A stretch of DNA of 64,000 bases from Erythroxylum novogranatense (taxonomy: Eukaryota > Streptophyta > Magnoliopsida > Malpighiales > Erythroxylaceae). Numbering within the stretch: the first letter of the stretch is position 1; each line of letters starts with the position of its first letter. The stretch covers positions 50,732,063 through 50,796,062 of the forward strand of contig CM057233.1 in assembly GCA_029891385.1 (NCBI GenBank). The letters are read 5' to 3'. Below are positions 20,826-33,189 of the stretch, piece after piece. The translations under genes were made by a program, and so were the position numbers. The notes below the pieces were generated by a model, which searched no databases, was not told the DNA's origin, and was given only the letters and a program-made list of their open reading frames with translations.

Positions 20826-22244
20826 AAGAGAGCGATGAAGTGCATGTAGACTACTACCCACAAAATAGAAGGGATGTAAATGTTTTAAGAATCTAGTGCT
20901 TCAAATGCATATTTATATATTAGTAGTACAGAGTAACAGAAGTGTGACGAATTGATTCCTCTCGCAACACATGCATAGCATTAGTCAGATGCCGCTCATT
21001 GCTACTTTTGGCACATGAACCGACTTCCCATATCTATTGATTTTGCATACTAATCAAGTGCTAATTAATGGAGGTAGCATGTGCAATGATTGATAGCCAC
21101 ATTGTTACCAATATAAATCAAAAGCAATCATTAGGTAAAGGGAGGGAATGTATGTGGTTATGATTATGAACCAACACCCAGATATGCTTTTTTGTTTGTT
21201 CTTATTAGCATCAACCTTTCTAGACAACATTCTCAACTGCTAGGTCTGTATTGTACGAGTTCCAACAAAACACTAACTAGTAGTTATTGCATAATCATTT
21301 TTCAACAACCAGCAGTAGCTCCAGCAGAGAAGTTCTGCATACTTAACAAAGTAGAATACAAACTTAACCAAAACATAAACTTCAAAAGAAACAATAAATC
21401 AGAAAAAAAGAGCCTGGAGAGGATGCATTCTACTCTGACCATCAAAGGGAATGCTTAGGATCAAGTTGTCTAAATTCAAAGTAATTCTGCAAAAATCATA
21501 GCCCCTTCCCTTCCTCAAGGTATTTCATGGAAGCTTACCAGCCAGAGCAACCTAGGGGGATGGTTTTTACTCTTTTGTGAATACTTATTTAAGCCAGCAA
21601 GATACTGTACCACCTAGACTTCAATTTATCTATTGAACCCGCAACATGAATAAAGTTTTCGATAAAAATATAAGCACGCTCAAAGAACAAGTTATAGATA
21701 AACTTAGTTTAATCTAAAAAAGATATACTTTTTAGTCTTAATTTTTACTAAGCATTTATTAAGTTACTTTAAAATAACTTGTTATGTAATTAACAATAGT
21801 GAACTTAACATACCTTGTATGGTTATTCTAAATGATCATTTTTTGAACTTTTATTATCATAAAGTTGCTTTATATAATTTAAAATAAATAAAATTACAAG
21901 AGATATTTGCATTTTTAGTCAAATATTAGACAACATTGTACAATTACTTGCCAAAAAATTTAATAATTAGGTTTTATTAAAATTTTGTCATTGGGCATTT
22001 ATCAACTACAATTTTTAAATTAAGGTTAAAAATAAATTTTGATTCTATATAAATATGATTGATAACTGGAAATTATAACATATTTTACACCCTATTTGAT
22101 ATTATTTTAAATCATTTATATATCACATTTGGGTGCATAATATTGCATTTATTGTTAATAACTCAAGATGTTTAGTTTCATATTTTATTTAAAAAGGGAT
22201 TAAATTATGTTAAATGTTTTTTAGGTTTAATGGAGCTTAAAGAA
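20826..22244. other. Intergenic DNA upstream of the minus-strand gene
   Basis: Moderately complex sequence to about 21650, then strongly AT-rich to 22240. A frame of 88 codons at 21192-21458 has no recognisable feature. No RNA gene or transposon end was recognised. Confidence 0.45.
20911..20920 (-). promoter_or_regulatory. Candidate TATA box for the gene at 20428-20778
   Basis: On the minus strand this reads ATATATAAAT, about 135 bp before the start codon, a normal distance for a plant gene. The TATATA at 20805 is closer but would leave almost no 5' leader. The choice is inference. Confidence 0.35.
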
Positions 22245-22569
22245 AAAACTAAACAGGACAATCCAAAGGAAGGAAACAACAACGCAGCAACCCAGAACAA
22301 AACACAAAACGCCTAGAAGCTAGGAGCAAAAGGAACCAAAACGATAATGGCCAAGAAGAAAAATGCCAGCAGATGAGCAGTAGCCAACAAATAATCAAAA
22401 GTAGAAAATGACAGCAATAATGAAGACAAAATGTAGTAGTCGAAGGGAAGACGAACCCAAAAAAGAGTAACATAGAGAGGGAAAAGCGATGAAACTGCTT
22501 GCAGCGGATAGTATACGATCCACCAAAAAAGTTCGGATATGCGAGGGAGTTGAGAGTACGACATAGGAT

Positions 22570-23003
22570 GTGACGATGGAGACCGTAAGTCGTGACTCTA
22601 ATACTGCCAGATTGGAGGAGGGAAATGTGATAAATTCCTTGTATAAAAATAAGTTGATCGTTAATAGGCATGGAGACTCTCAGGAGGAGCTTAAGATCAC
22701 TGAGGATTATTATACTATTGCAAAAGAAGGCTTCACACTCACAATTACTTTCTCTGATCATATATGCTAGCTTTTTGTTAAAAAGATGGAGAAAACTCTT
22801 GTTTTGAAGCTGCTAGGAAAGAATATATGACATGAAAACCTCCTGGGGAGGCTTCCGAACATGTGGCAATTAAAGAGTTCCTTTGAACTTACGGATGTGG
22901 AAGGCGGGTTCTACTTGGCTACCTTTACAGCAATGGATGACTACACAAAGGTGTTAACAGGAGGATCATGGATGATATTTGGGGCTTATCTCAGCTACTT
23001 TCG
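22570..23003 (+). pseudogene. LINE ORF1 fragment with DUF4283-type domain
   Basis: The frame from 22570 reads into a stop after F-S-D-H-I-C, then continues with V-K-K-M-E-K-T-L-V-L-K-L-L-G-K-N, a second stop, then N-L-L-G-R-L-P-N-M-W-Q-L and G-G-F-Y-L-A-T-F...D-Y-T-K-V-L-T-G-G-S-W-M-I-F-G-A-Y-L. This is the classic DUF4283 pattern (LLGK, MW, F...F, DY..VL..GPW.I.G.YL) of the gag-like ORF1 in plant L1-type LINEs. It has two in-frame stops, and the match ends at about 22995 just before the copia LTR. Upstream, 22245-22569 is A-rich and may be its leader. The long minus-strand frame at 22249-22761 is a shadow. Confidence 0.75.
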
Positions 23004-23017
23004 GTGATCAAAAATGG

Positions 23018-23130
23018 TGGCTTGGAGGCTTTCACACTCAATGGAGGCTTTCACACCCAATAGAGGCTTGGAAGCTTTCACACCCAATGGAGGCTTTTAC
23101 ACCCAATGGAAGCTTAGAGGCTTTCACACC
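23018..23130 (+). repeat. Tandem array of GGAGGCTTTCACACCCAAT units in LTR U3
   Basis: About five imperfect copies of a block of roughly 19-25 bp (GGAGGCTTTCACACCCAAT and variants), directly upstream of the TATA box. The position is that of an LTR enhancer. Confidence 0.85.
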
Positions 23131-23141
23131 CATAAGATCTC

Positions 23142-23149
23142 TATAAAAG
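23142..23149 (+). promoter_or_regulatory. TATA box of copia LTR
   Basis: TATAAAAG follows the tandem array by 12 bp and precedes a purine-rich transcribed leader. Confidence 0.7.
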
Positions 23150-23503
23150 GGAAGCAAATGAAGAAAGAGAAGTAGAGCACAAGAGGAGAGCTTAAGGTTT
23201 CGGGAGTGAGAAGAGAGTGTTGTTTAGTGAGAGAGAAAAATCTCCGGAAGAGAGGAGAGAGAAGAATAGTGAGAGAAAAAAACTTTATATTTTTTTGTTT
23301 CTCTTTCTCATGAGCTTGGGTTATTTTGGTCTCTTGAAAAATTGAGTGATAGACACTATCAGTATGCTCTCATTGTTATAGTGAAATACTCGATCGTCTC
23401 CAAACCTGGACGTAGTATTCACGAACCAAGATAAAAATATTTGGTGTTCTTTTGTTGCTGTTTTATTTTTATTCCAAATTTATTAACGTTTCCGCACGAC
23501 AAG

Positions 23504-23518
23504 TGGTATCAGAGCTCC
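23504..23518 (+). promoter_or_regulatory. Primer binding site of copia element
   Basis: TGGTATCAGAGCTCC matches the 3' end complement of initiator tRNA-Met over its first 12 bases. Confidence 0.9.
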
Positions 23519-23679
23519 AGTTTTTCGACTGGGGTATTGTCGGAGTGAAAATATATTGAAACAACGATGATCGGTGAGCGATTAATCGATAAACAATGAC
23601 GGTGAATGATTCCTGAATGCGATCAGGGTGCTACTGATATTCTCAACGATGTCGACGTATTTTGAGCGATAACGAATAG

Positions 23680-26412
23680 ATGACTGGAGATAAAAACGAG
23701 CCTGTTAAGATGGAGTCGTTATCGTCAGCATCGACACCTACATCTAGTGGACATCCAATCGCTATTACAAGGTTAGAGGTTGATAAATTTAATGGCTCTA
23801 ATAATTTTGGTATGTGGCAGTGTGAAGTGATGGATGTATTGTATCAACAAGAGTTGGATATGATTCTGGACAATAAACCCGAAGATATGGATGAGAAGCA
23901 GTGGACGCGAATTAATCTCCATGCTTGTGCCTCTATTCGATCATTTCTTGATAAGGAGCTGAAATATCCTTACATGAAGGAAACTTCTGCTAAGGAGTTA
24001 TGGACGAAATTGAAGGAAAAATATATGACCAAGAGCGTAGAAAATCGGCTCTTCTTGAAGAAGCGACTTTTTCGATTTCAGTATCGTCCAGGTATTTCTA
24101 TGCATGTGCACCTAAATGATTATAATAAAATACTTGCTGATTTAGCAAACCTTGATGTGAAAATTCCTGACGAGGATAAGGCACTATGTTTGTTAAATTC
24201 ATTGCCTAATGATTATGATCATTTGACAACTACTTTGTTGTATGAAAAATCTGAGGTGAAACTTGATGAGGTTTCTGCGGCATTGGTGAATCATGAGTGT
24301 CGTAAGAAGGAACTAAAGACTCACAATTCACAAACTGAGGCACTCACTGCAAGGGGACGAACAGAGGAAAGAAAACATGGGAAGCGGGAAAAATCTCGTT
24401 CAAAGTCACGAGGTAAGTTTCCTGCTAAAGATGAATGTGCTTTTTATCGTAAAAAAGGTCATTGGAAGAAAGACTGCCCCAAATTGAAGAACAAAGAGAA
24501 GGAGAAAGTGGGTTCTGTAGTAAACGTTGCAAAATCTGAAGATAATGATTTCGAGTTTGCTTTGACTAGTTCATCTACTGATGGTCACTCAAAGGAGTGG
24601 ATTTTAGATTCAGGTTGTACTTATCATATATGTCCCATTCGGGAATGGTTCTCTAGCTTCCAGGAGCTAGATGGTGGAGTTGTTTTGATGGGAAATAATA
24701 ATGCTGCAAAACACAAGAGATAGGTAAAATTTGTTTGAAGATGCACAATGGTACAGTTAGAGAATTGAGTGATGTTCGGTATGTACCGGATATGAAGAAA
24801 AATCTTATCTTAATAGGAGCATTGGAATCCAAAGGTATCAAGATTACCATAGAGGGTGGAGTTCTCAAAGTTGTGTACGGGGCACTTGTGGTGATGAAAG
24901 GTATAAGACGAAATAACTTGTATTTTTTGCAGGAGAATACAGTTACTGGTGGAGCAGCTATCACTGAAGCTGCTGATGGAGATAGCTCAGACACTACAAG
25001 GTTATGACATATGCGTCTTGGGCATGCTGGTGAAAAAGCATTGCAAGGATTGGTGAAGCAAGGCTTATTGAAAGGCGCAAAGACATGTAAGTTGGAATTC
25101 TGTGAACATTGTGTACTGGATAAGCAAACTAGAGTGAAATTTGGTACTACTATTCACCATACTAAAGACATTCTAGATTATGTTCATACTGATATTTGGG
25201 GACCTTTCAAGAATGCATCTTGGGGAGGTAGCCATTATTTTGTCTCCTTTATTGATGACTTCTCTAGGAGAGTATGGGTGTACACCATGAAGCATAAAGA
25301 TGAAGTCTTAAAGATATTCCTGAAGTGGAAAAAATGATTGAAATGCAAACCGATCGAAAGATCAAGACTCTCGATCGATAATGGTGGTGAATATAAGTCG
25401 ATCCTTTTTGGAAGTCATCAAAGATGAGGGTATTGTGAGGCATTTCACGGTTAGGGAGACACCACAATGAATGGAGTGGCGAGCGCATGAACCATACTTT
25501 ACTTGAGAAAATTGGTGTATGTTGTCTAATCTTTGGATTAGATAAGGTGTTTTGGGCTGAGGCAATTACTTATGCAAGCCATATTATTAATCGGTTGCCT
25601 ACTACTGCAAACAATGGTAAAACACCTATGGAGGTATGGTCTGGTAAATCTTGTACTGATTACAAGTATTTACACATATTTGGTTGTCCTGCTTACTATC
25701 ATGTCAGGGAAAGCAAGTTGGATCCAAGAGCAAAGAGAGCTTTATTTATGGGCTTTAGTACTGGCGTGAAGGGATACCGACTTTGGTGTCCAGAGGAGAG
25801 GAAATTTGTTGTAAGCAGAGATGTGACTTTTGATGAGACTGCTATGGTTAATCAGAACAAGCATGAAGGAGAAATTGAAGCGACCAAGACCATGAGTAGT
25901 TCCAAGTAGGTGGAGTTACTGAAGAGCGCAGTTGATCCAGTAAGGTCTGATATTACAAACACTAGTCCTACAGTTGATTTTGATGATGCGGACGAGGTTA
26001 ATGAAGAGGAAATACCTACCCAAGAACCACCACAACAACAAGATTCTATTGCAACCAGAAGATCAAGAAGGGAAATTCGAAAGCTTGCTCGGTTTACGGA
26101 TATTGTGGCATATGCACTTCCAGTTATTGAAGATGATATTCCATCCACCTACAAAGAAGCTATCAGGAGTTCAGAAAGCGTGGAGTGGAAGAAATCTATG
26201 GATGAGGAGATGAAATCTCTTCAGAAAAATAAGACTTAGAAGCTAGTTCAGTTACCAAAAGGAAAGAAAGAAATTGGTTGTAAATGGGTGTATGCTAAGA
26301 AGATGGAATCTTTGGGAAAAGACAATGTAAGATTCAAAGCCAGATTGGTAGCTAAAGGCTATGCTCAGAAGGAAGGCATTGACTACAATGAGGTATTCTC
26401 TCCTGTAGTTGG
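23680..26412 (+). pseudogene. Ty1/copia (TNT1-94-like) gag-pol, frameshifted and truncated in reverse transcriptase
   Basis: The first frame (23680-24723, 347 codons) holds a gag domain of the UBN2/retrotran_gag type, a zinc knuckle in which the second Cys is Tyr (C-A-F-Y...G-H-W...D-C-P), and the aspartic protease start W-I-L-D-S-G-C. A frame change near 24715 leads to the GAG-pre-integrase His/Cys block (25008-25140: H-M-R-L-G-H...C-E-H-C) and the integrase core (D-I-W-G-P near 25194). More frame changes near 25337-25470 precede N-R-L-P and F-G-C-P-A-Y of the integrase C-terminal half. Reverse transcriptase begins near 26275 (W-V-Y-A-K-K...A-R-L-V-A-K-G-Y) and stops abruptly after E-V-F-S-P-V-V at 26412. 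The catalytic YVDD region, RNase H and the 3' LTR are all absent. Confidence 0.92.
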
Positions 26413-27421
26413 CTTGTTTTTTTGGAGTTGTTCTTTGAAGTTAAGAATGTAAGGTAATTCTAAACTTGATAGCATGTTGTCTTATGAATTATGTGATGTT
26501 TGAAATAGATAGAATATGTATTGAATTGATGATGAATTAAGGTCTGGAACATGATAGTTGTTGATGGCTTTTGCTTCAGATTTTTATCCATGAAGGAGTA
26601 TGGATTATGAGTTACCTTATAAATGATTTTTGAATTGGTTTGGAAATGAATTTGATGAGGTATTGAAGCATGAATAAGGTAGAATTGAAATGAAATTGAT
26701 GAATTTTGGTGAAGGTGTGTCGAATGGAAGTGAAGAAGTCAAGTTTTGGAAACAAATTGGAGGCTATGGGTGAGTAAACCTTCAGTTCACTCCTCCCACA
26801 ATCGTGGGATTTATAAGGCTTATTCCCACAGTCATGGGAAGTACTTAGGAAGTAGAAAATGTTGGTTTTAGATAATTTTTGGACTATAAAAGGTTATGGT
26901 ACTTAATAATGGTTTAAATGGACTTAATTGAGCTTCAAAATGAACCTAGATGATGTTAGATTAATTGAGTAATATTTAATTAAAGGTTTAATATGATTTG
27001 GATTTTTAATTAAGGTAATAACTTAAGGAAGGTGTTATTAGATAATAAAGTATCTAATTTTGGAACTTGTAAGTGATTAAAGAAATGAAGTATCCTTAAG
27101 AACACCAGTGTGTTTTAAATGATATAAGTGATGTGTTAGTTATGAATGTTTGTGAATTGAGAAGTTAGGTGAGTGCATGTAAAGTGTAATTACTTAATGT
27201 ATTGGTACATTATTGCAAATGTTTATATTTATAAGGCATGTTAAGTTTGATTAAATATGAATGAGAATATTCGATGTAAGCAACATGGAATAAGTCGTAT
27301 GATATGCAATATATCTTTTACATGAGAATTCTTAAATGTGACATGTATTGTTTTAAAACTGTTTAGTCCTAGTCATAGGTAAATAAACATGCCTAGAAGG
27401 GTCTGCAACTGCTCCTATGAT

Positions 27422-27453
27422 ACTAAAGTGTCTCTTGATATTGACACTTTAGT
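27422..27453. repeat. Hairpin with perfect 11-bp stem
   Basis: ACTAAAGTGTC at 27422-27432 pairs with GACACTTTAGT at 27443-27453 across a 10-base loop. Related 'acactttgaagtctcc' and 'gatactgagact' phrases follow, forming a degenerate local family of dyads to about 27570. Confidence 0.85.
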
Positions 27454-28243
27454 GTCTCCTAATATCAACACTTTGAAGTCTCCCAATATTTAAGACAACA
27501 GTATCTTCTGATACTGAGACTAAATCTCTCATGTTCTATGATACCAATCATGGTATCTTCTATTTTAGTCCCATTATCCACTTCTATAAAAAGGATTAGC
27601 AGTCTAACTTGTTTTGTGTTTTGATATATGTTCAATTCTGATATAAGTTAAGCTTAGATATGATATAACTAAATTCTATTATGATATAATTAAGTTCTGT
27701 TCTGATACCTTAAAATTTTGTTTTGATATTATGGTATTATATTCGAATACTTGTAAGTTTTGTTCTGAAGCAAGCATATCTTGCTCTAATATGTTATATT
27801 TTGTTCTGATGCAAATAATGTGGGATTGTTCTTTAATTTCAACAATTAAAGGTTGTATGTGATTTGACAAGATTCAGTGCATGTGAATGCTAGACGACTG
27901 CTAGAAATAGTCCCCAGATTGTATCTTGTTTAGTTATTCAGTACTAAACTATATGTTGAGTATAGTGGTTTTGCCTCTGTGTAGGTTTTGATAAGAAGGT
28001 TTCAAGACCGATACAAAGATAACCGCAGTGGCCAAGAAGATGGTGTTTTGTTTTGGAAATGTTTTTAGTTTGTTTTTTTGTGATGTATTTAATGTAATGA
28101 GACATATTGAAATTTGTATTTTGTTTAATGGTTTGTAATAACCTTAATATAGGTTGGCTTTTGAATTTATGATATGTATTTTGATAAGTACCGTTGTATG
28201 ATATGTTATATTTTTCAAACAACATCTAATAATATGTAATATA

Positions 28244-28323
28244 TGTTTGCTTGAGATTCTAGAAGTGATTTGGAATGTTTGGCTGTTTGCTTGAGATTCT
28301 AGAAGTGATTTGGAATGTTTGGC
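28244..28323 (+). repeat. Perfect 40-bp tandem duplication
   Basis: Two identical 40-bp units beginning TGTTTGCTTGAGATTC, at 28244-28283 and 28284-28323, with no differences. Confidence 0.96.
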
Positions 28324-28390
28324 ATGTTTTAGTTTTGTTTTGTGTGGCATGTGCATATCCTCCTAGAGGTATGTGGGTGTTATAGGGAAA

Positions 28391-31300
28391 CAAACCAGGG
28401 AAGAAGTAAAAGTCTCTTAAAGCAAATTGAGGACTTTTTCATAAGACTAGATTTTGCATTCTGAAACATAATCCTTGAGAATTCAAGATTTTTTATATTT
28501 TACAATCCATTATTTGTTATTTAGTATTAGTAACTGGAAGTGACATTTATGTTTAGATGATTAATCATAAAAAAAGATTCTTTTCCCTTCTTGAAGGGTA
28601 TCGAAAGAACAAAGTTATTCCCAATTAAAGATATAGTTTAAGATGTATAGTTGTGGTTGGATCAATTTTTAGGGTCAATTTGGGTAAATAAAATTCGTAA
28701 GGTTGATCCATGTAACTTGGTTTTGTTTAGTCCACATGGACTAACTTTGCCAAGTTAGAAATTTTATGAGTTTTTTAAGGAAGTCAACTTTGGGGGATTT
28801 TGTTTGGACAAGTTCAAACTATAGGGAACTTTTTTTTAAAATTCCAAACCATAGGAGTTTTTTTTTAATTTCCCTTAATACAAGGAGTGCTTTTTCTTTT
28901 ACCCTAATTTTATTTGTTAACCAGAACTCTTATAATGTAGGTAGTTTTATAAATACAATTGGGCTTGATCATATCAATCTCTAAACAAATTAAGTGTTTG
29001 AGAAATCAAATTTTATTGATGAGAATGACTAGGAAGATGATGTTGAAGGAGAAAGTATTGATATGTCAATTAGTGCATTGAGCTTAAATGATGGTGATGA
29101 TGAGAATCCCCTTAATGAAGTGGACTTTGTACCAAATAAAAATTTAGGCCAATATGATTTGAGCTGATATGTAGTATAATGAAGTTTTAGACTTTTCATT
29201 TTCTCTATTTTAGTTGTACTTATATTTATTGAATATGTTAAATTCTACATGTACAATATAAATATAAAACTTATAACTATCAATGTTTTTATTTTAGGTT
29301 TCACTTCCACTTTGTTGCGCTCTCATATACAAACTATTGTTTTATAGACTTATATTATTCTTGTTATATAATATTTTGATGTAATCAATTATAATATTTT
29401 AAGTACTTTAAATTATTCTTAAGTTTATGATTGTATGAGAATTAAATCATTTTTTGTATAGTTATGGTTTATAATTAGATACTGACCAGATTTAGATAAT
29501 AACACAAAAAGAAGATTAGGGAGAAATCTAGGCTACGATAGTGGCTAGAAAAATAAGCAATGACATGCAGTAAATAAAGACAGAGATGCATAAAGAAGGT
29601 GACTAGGCCACATCTGAGGTCGTAATTGAAGAGAATTATTAGAATTAATTGAGGCACATATGAGAGGATAAATGAGAGTAAATGTAACATTTGGCATTTA
29701 TCAATATACAAAATGATTTCACTTTGTTTGATTAACAAAAAGATAATGTTTTATATTATAAGAAAAGGTTGGACCTTTGAATTAGGTTGAATCATAAAAT
29801 CCAAGCTTGAATCTTGTGCGGAGTCTAAATTATTTTAAATAATGCCTAAACCTGTTAAATTTGAGTTGAGTTTGAACTTCAATTAACTTAGATTAGACCC
29901 ATTAAATTCAAGTTAAGTTCAAACCCTTTTATCATTCATAATTATGTTTAAATAATGCTACCTAAAAAATAGGTATATGTTTGCCGGTCTTTTCGGGCTA
30001 CACCACCAATTAAAGTTGAATTTGTTTAAACTATTATTATAAATTTAAGAATCGTTTAATTTCACCTCTGTTTTCCTATTGTAACTTTTAGTTTTGTTTT
30101 CTGTTTTCAATTTTTCTTTTAATTAAAACAAAAATCTGTTTAATTGTTCATATCAATGTAGTTATATTTTTATAATTGATGATAATTATATATTAGATAA
30201 AACTTAAAGATAAATTATTTTAATCTATTTAATTATTTATAATTCTCATTAATAATTAATATATCAAATAATTAAATAGTATATATTTAATTGATACTAA
30301 ACTAGATTATGAAAAATAGAAAACAAGGACCACTTTTTGTGGTTTTCATAAATTTTGAAAACAAGAAGAAATTAAAACCAAAACAAAAAACAGAAACCCA
30401 AAATTCAAAAAACTAATTATTTTGCTAAATTTGAAAATGAAAACAAAAACCCTTAGTCCTTTTAAAATGTTTTATTAGTTTCCAGAACATTGCTAAGGCT
30501 AGTAACATTTATATCAATAATTTACGTGACTCAATGAATTTTCACAAGTTGCAATTAATTAAATTTTCATTTAGTTCATAAAATTGTTAATATCTCTAAT
30601 AATTTAATTTCTCATCAAATATCTAAATTAAATAGATAACACAATTTTAATTTTAAATTTTAATAGCTTTCAATTTTTTATTTTATAACTTTAAGGATTG
30701 ATTTTAATTAAACTACTAAATAGAATGTTTTGTAAATAAAATCTTGATACACTTTATTGATCAATGTAATAGCCTAGAGTACCTTCAAAAGAAATGTATT
30801 TGTGATTAATAAAGAATTATCTTTTTTTACCGATTAAACATATTCCTTTGAATATTTGAACCTTAATATATAAAAAAAAACTTCTGAGTTGAACAAGGTT
30901 TTTGAAAAAAAAGAATCTCATTTTATTTTTCTAATCCCCCTCATTTTCTTAGCCCTCACCCGCTTCTCCTCGTCTCTCAACCTTGTTCTGTTCCTTCTCC
31001 TGTCCTGCACTGCTCTGGACATTTGATTATTCTCTGTTTTTTAATAGGAAGCATTGTCCTATCCAATAATTTGATATTGGAAGATGTCATTCTCAATAAA
31101 GTGGATGTTGCCACGCAAGCCAAATAATTCTTCATCTCTTAGTTATTCCACTGCCGTATATACATGTCTATCCACGTGATGTTGGCATTCATGACACGTT
31201 AATATAGGAGAAAGCAACATAAAGCTGTTCTTTTTAATTTCAGAAAAGAAAAAAGATAAATTCGTATGAGTTCTACTTCTAATATAATATAGCAGCCGCT

Positions 31301-32793
31301 CTCTTGCGTAGAAAGTAATTGATTTCTTAAGAGTCAACTAGGCATATGAAAGCAATCTTTTTCTTTAGAAAGATATGGCAATTCTTTTAGTTAGTTTCAA
31401 CAAATAAGTAGTCATAAAAGTCATATGTTTTAATATTATGTTTATGGAAAATCTAACTGGTCAAAACTCAAAATTGTTTGTCTATTGATCCATCGAGTTG
31501 TCTTTCTATTTTGTTTCTAGTTATTTTTCAATAAGGGATGAGTCTACCGTATTATTAGATTAAATACCATCATATTTTTGACATATTATTCTCATTTCTG
31601 TAATTCTATATAATTTCGTAAACATATAACAGGCTTCTCTAGAAAATTAAAATTTTATGAATAATATATTCTACATTCAATTTTAATAAATTAAAAGGAT
31701 GAATGATTATATATTTTATATTATTTGACTCGATCGGAAATTCTGTTGAGGCGTTTAATTTGAAAAGATTATTACTACGCAATCTTATTCTTAACTAATA
31801 GAGAGAAGATTTTTAAGATCAGAACACTTAATTTCAATTTGCCTTACCTCATCCTCTCTTATTATTTGTCGTTATTTTTATTTTAGCAACGGTTACACGA
31901 TGGAAACTAAGCCCGAGTGGGACAAAACCCAACTCATCGTAGTGGTAAATTAAACATCCAAGACACAGGCAAATTGCAACTTCCAAGCACAAAAAAAGGA
32001 GCACCCTAATGTTTTAGCGTGCATAAAGAATGAATTGTTTTCGTATTCAACGGCAGCTGCATTTGGAAACTAAAATTCAACAGTCATTTACGAATCCCCA
32101 GTGACTTAAAAAAGTAATTTGTGACATCCATGAACAGCTGCCATCAGAACGCAATCACACCACTTGAAGTCACGGTCTCTGATAATTATCAACCAAAAGT
32201 AAATGAATAATGAATGACATTAACGTGAGATTCATGCCCTTGCCCTTTCCTTTTTACTTTCCGCCTCCATAAAGTTGAAGACACCCCGTGTAGCTTGCTA
32301 GCAATACGTGTAAAGGCCTAAAGTAAACCTAGCTAGCCCCGGGACCAGAAAGATGAGATGCATATCGAGGTTCGTGAGTCCTGGTTGATCTAATAATATG
32401 TATGTTGCGGCTACAATTATAAATAATGTGAGTGTAATTATCAAATTACAATTACAATAATAGATTTGAACTTTCAGTTGCACTGTGTAATTTATCAGAA
32501 CAACTACATGTGCTTGTGCTTGATTAAGTAAAATGGAACTGCAAAGAGCTAGCAAACTCGTTCTTGTGAAGGTTGATTCATGGCATAACGCGTCAGATAC
32601 CACCAGTGTCTATCCTCCCTTTACTGATTAACTTCAGGTTTCAAGCCGGATTTATATGTGAATCATGTACACAAAATTAAGAGAATAATAAATTGAATAC
32701 ATATATAACCAACCATTAATCTAACAGTATCCTTCAAACAAGTTTAAGCTATGAGGTTAAGATAACGAAATTAAAATAGTACATAAGAAAATT
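28391..32793. other. Long AT-rich intergenic region
   Basis: No gene is supported in these 4.4 kb. 28760-28990 holds T-rich DNA with the repeated phrase 'ccaaaccataggag' type. 29760-29930 has internally similar 'aaattcaagttaagttc' phrases. 30060-30450 has T-rich and A-rich flanks that weakly mirror each other. 31000-32290 is mixed sequence flanking the gene at 32794. The largest frame (32298-32603, minus, 101 codons) has no recognisable features and lies just downstream of that gene, so it may be part of its 3' region. Confidence 0.45.
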
Positions 32794-33138
32794 CTAGTAG
32801 AAAGGGAAAGAAGGGTTTTGGTGATCATGATCAAGGGTCTGGATGTGCAGGAGACGAAGGAACCTTCTTCTACGCCTATAGAATAAGGCATAACGAAGAC
32901 ATGACCAGACCAAGCGTCTGATTTTGCGAGCAGAGCGTAGTTTGATAAGGAATAACCTTTTAATTCTGACCAAAGATCTCTTCAGCCTTTCTCCAACACT
33001 CCTTTTCCTTGAGAACTGGTAGCTTCTCAAAAACAATTGCCTCTTCTCCATCTTCATCAAGCTATCATGACCATAACTACTATTGCTGGTATTCTTGTAA
33101 TAGTAGTCGTCGCAATTCGTCTTCAAGGCCACGATCAT
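32794..33138 (-). CDS. Small arginine/lysine-rich plant protein of unknown function (114 aa)
   Basis: A clean ATG start at 33138 opens a single frame. The N-terminal 25 residues are polar (Tyr/Asn/Ser-rich). A strongly basic core follows, with M-E-K-R-Q-L-F-L-R-S-Y-Q-F-S-R-K-R (about residues 31-47), K-R-S-L-V-R-I-K-R (53-61), L-R-S-A-R-K-I-R-R-L-V-W (67-78) and Y-R-R-R-R-R-F-L-R-L-L (91-101). The regular spacing of Arg/Lys with Leu/Trp suggests amphipathic helices. It resembles small dicot proteins of unknown role, recalled by pattern only. The 5' flank holds a TATA-like sequence and a duplicated pyrimidine-rich leader, as expected of a real gene. The plus-strand frame at 33009-33284 is its shadow. 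Confidence 0.6.
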   Translation of the reverse strand: MIVALKTNCDDYYYKNTSNSSYGHDSLMKMEKRQLFLRSYQFSRKRSVGERLKRSLVRIKRLFLIKLRSARKIRRLVWSCLRYALFYRRRRRFLRLLHIQTLDHDHQNPSFPFY

Positions 33139-33189
33139 TTTCTATATGTTGCTCAAGGCGAATTGGAGGAAGTAAGGTAACTAGACTTA

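Larger units (their letters stand above)
23006..23501 (+). repeat. 5' LTR of truncated Ty1/copia element (left edge approximate)
   Basis: The right edge is fixed by the primer binding site two bases later. The left edge is estimated at the TG where LINE homology ends (TGATCAAAAATGG). It contains a TATA box, a tandem array and a purine-rich leader. No second LTR survives, so the left edge cannot be confirmed. Confidence 0.6.
26413..28390. other. Non-coding AT-rich block, possible solo LTR
   Basis: Starts exactly where copia homology ends and runs to 'gtgggtgttatagg'. Its texture (long non-coding purine/T-rich DNA with stress-type repeats and a GTTATA-like end) resembles a plant gypsy LTR. I could not find matching TG...CA ends with a target site duplication. 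It holds a strong hairpin (27422-27453) and a perfect tandem duplication (28244-28323). Short frames on the minus strand (27679-27870, 27944-28356) look like chance. Confidence 0.35.

Noticed and set aside
22249..22761. 170-codon minus-strand frame with hydrophobic stretches resembling membrane spans
   Set aside because: Runs antisense to the LINE ORF1 leader and coding region, which has recognisable DUF4283 blocks on the plus strand.
30060..30450. T-rich left and A-rich right flanks suggesting a MITE
   Set aside because: The mirror similarity is low-complexity only; no clean terminal repeat or duplication could be defined.
32298..32603. 101-codon minus-strand frame
   Set aside because: No recognisable motif and located in the likely 3' flank of the gene at 32794-33138.
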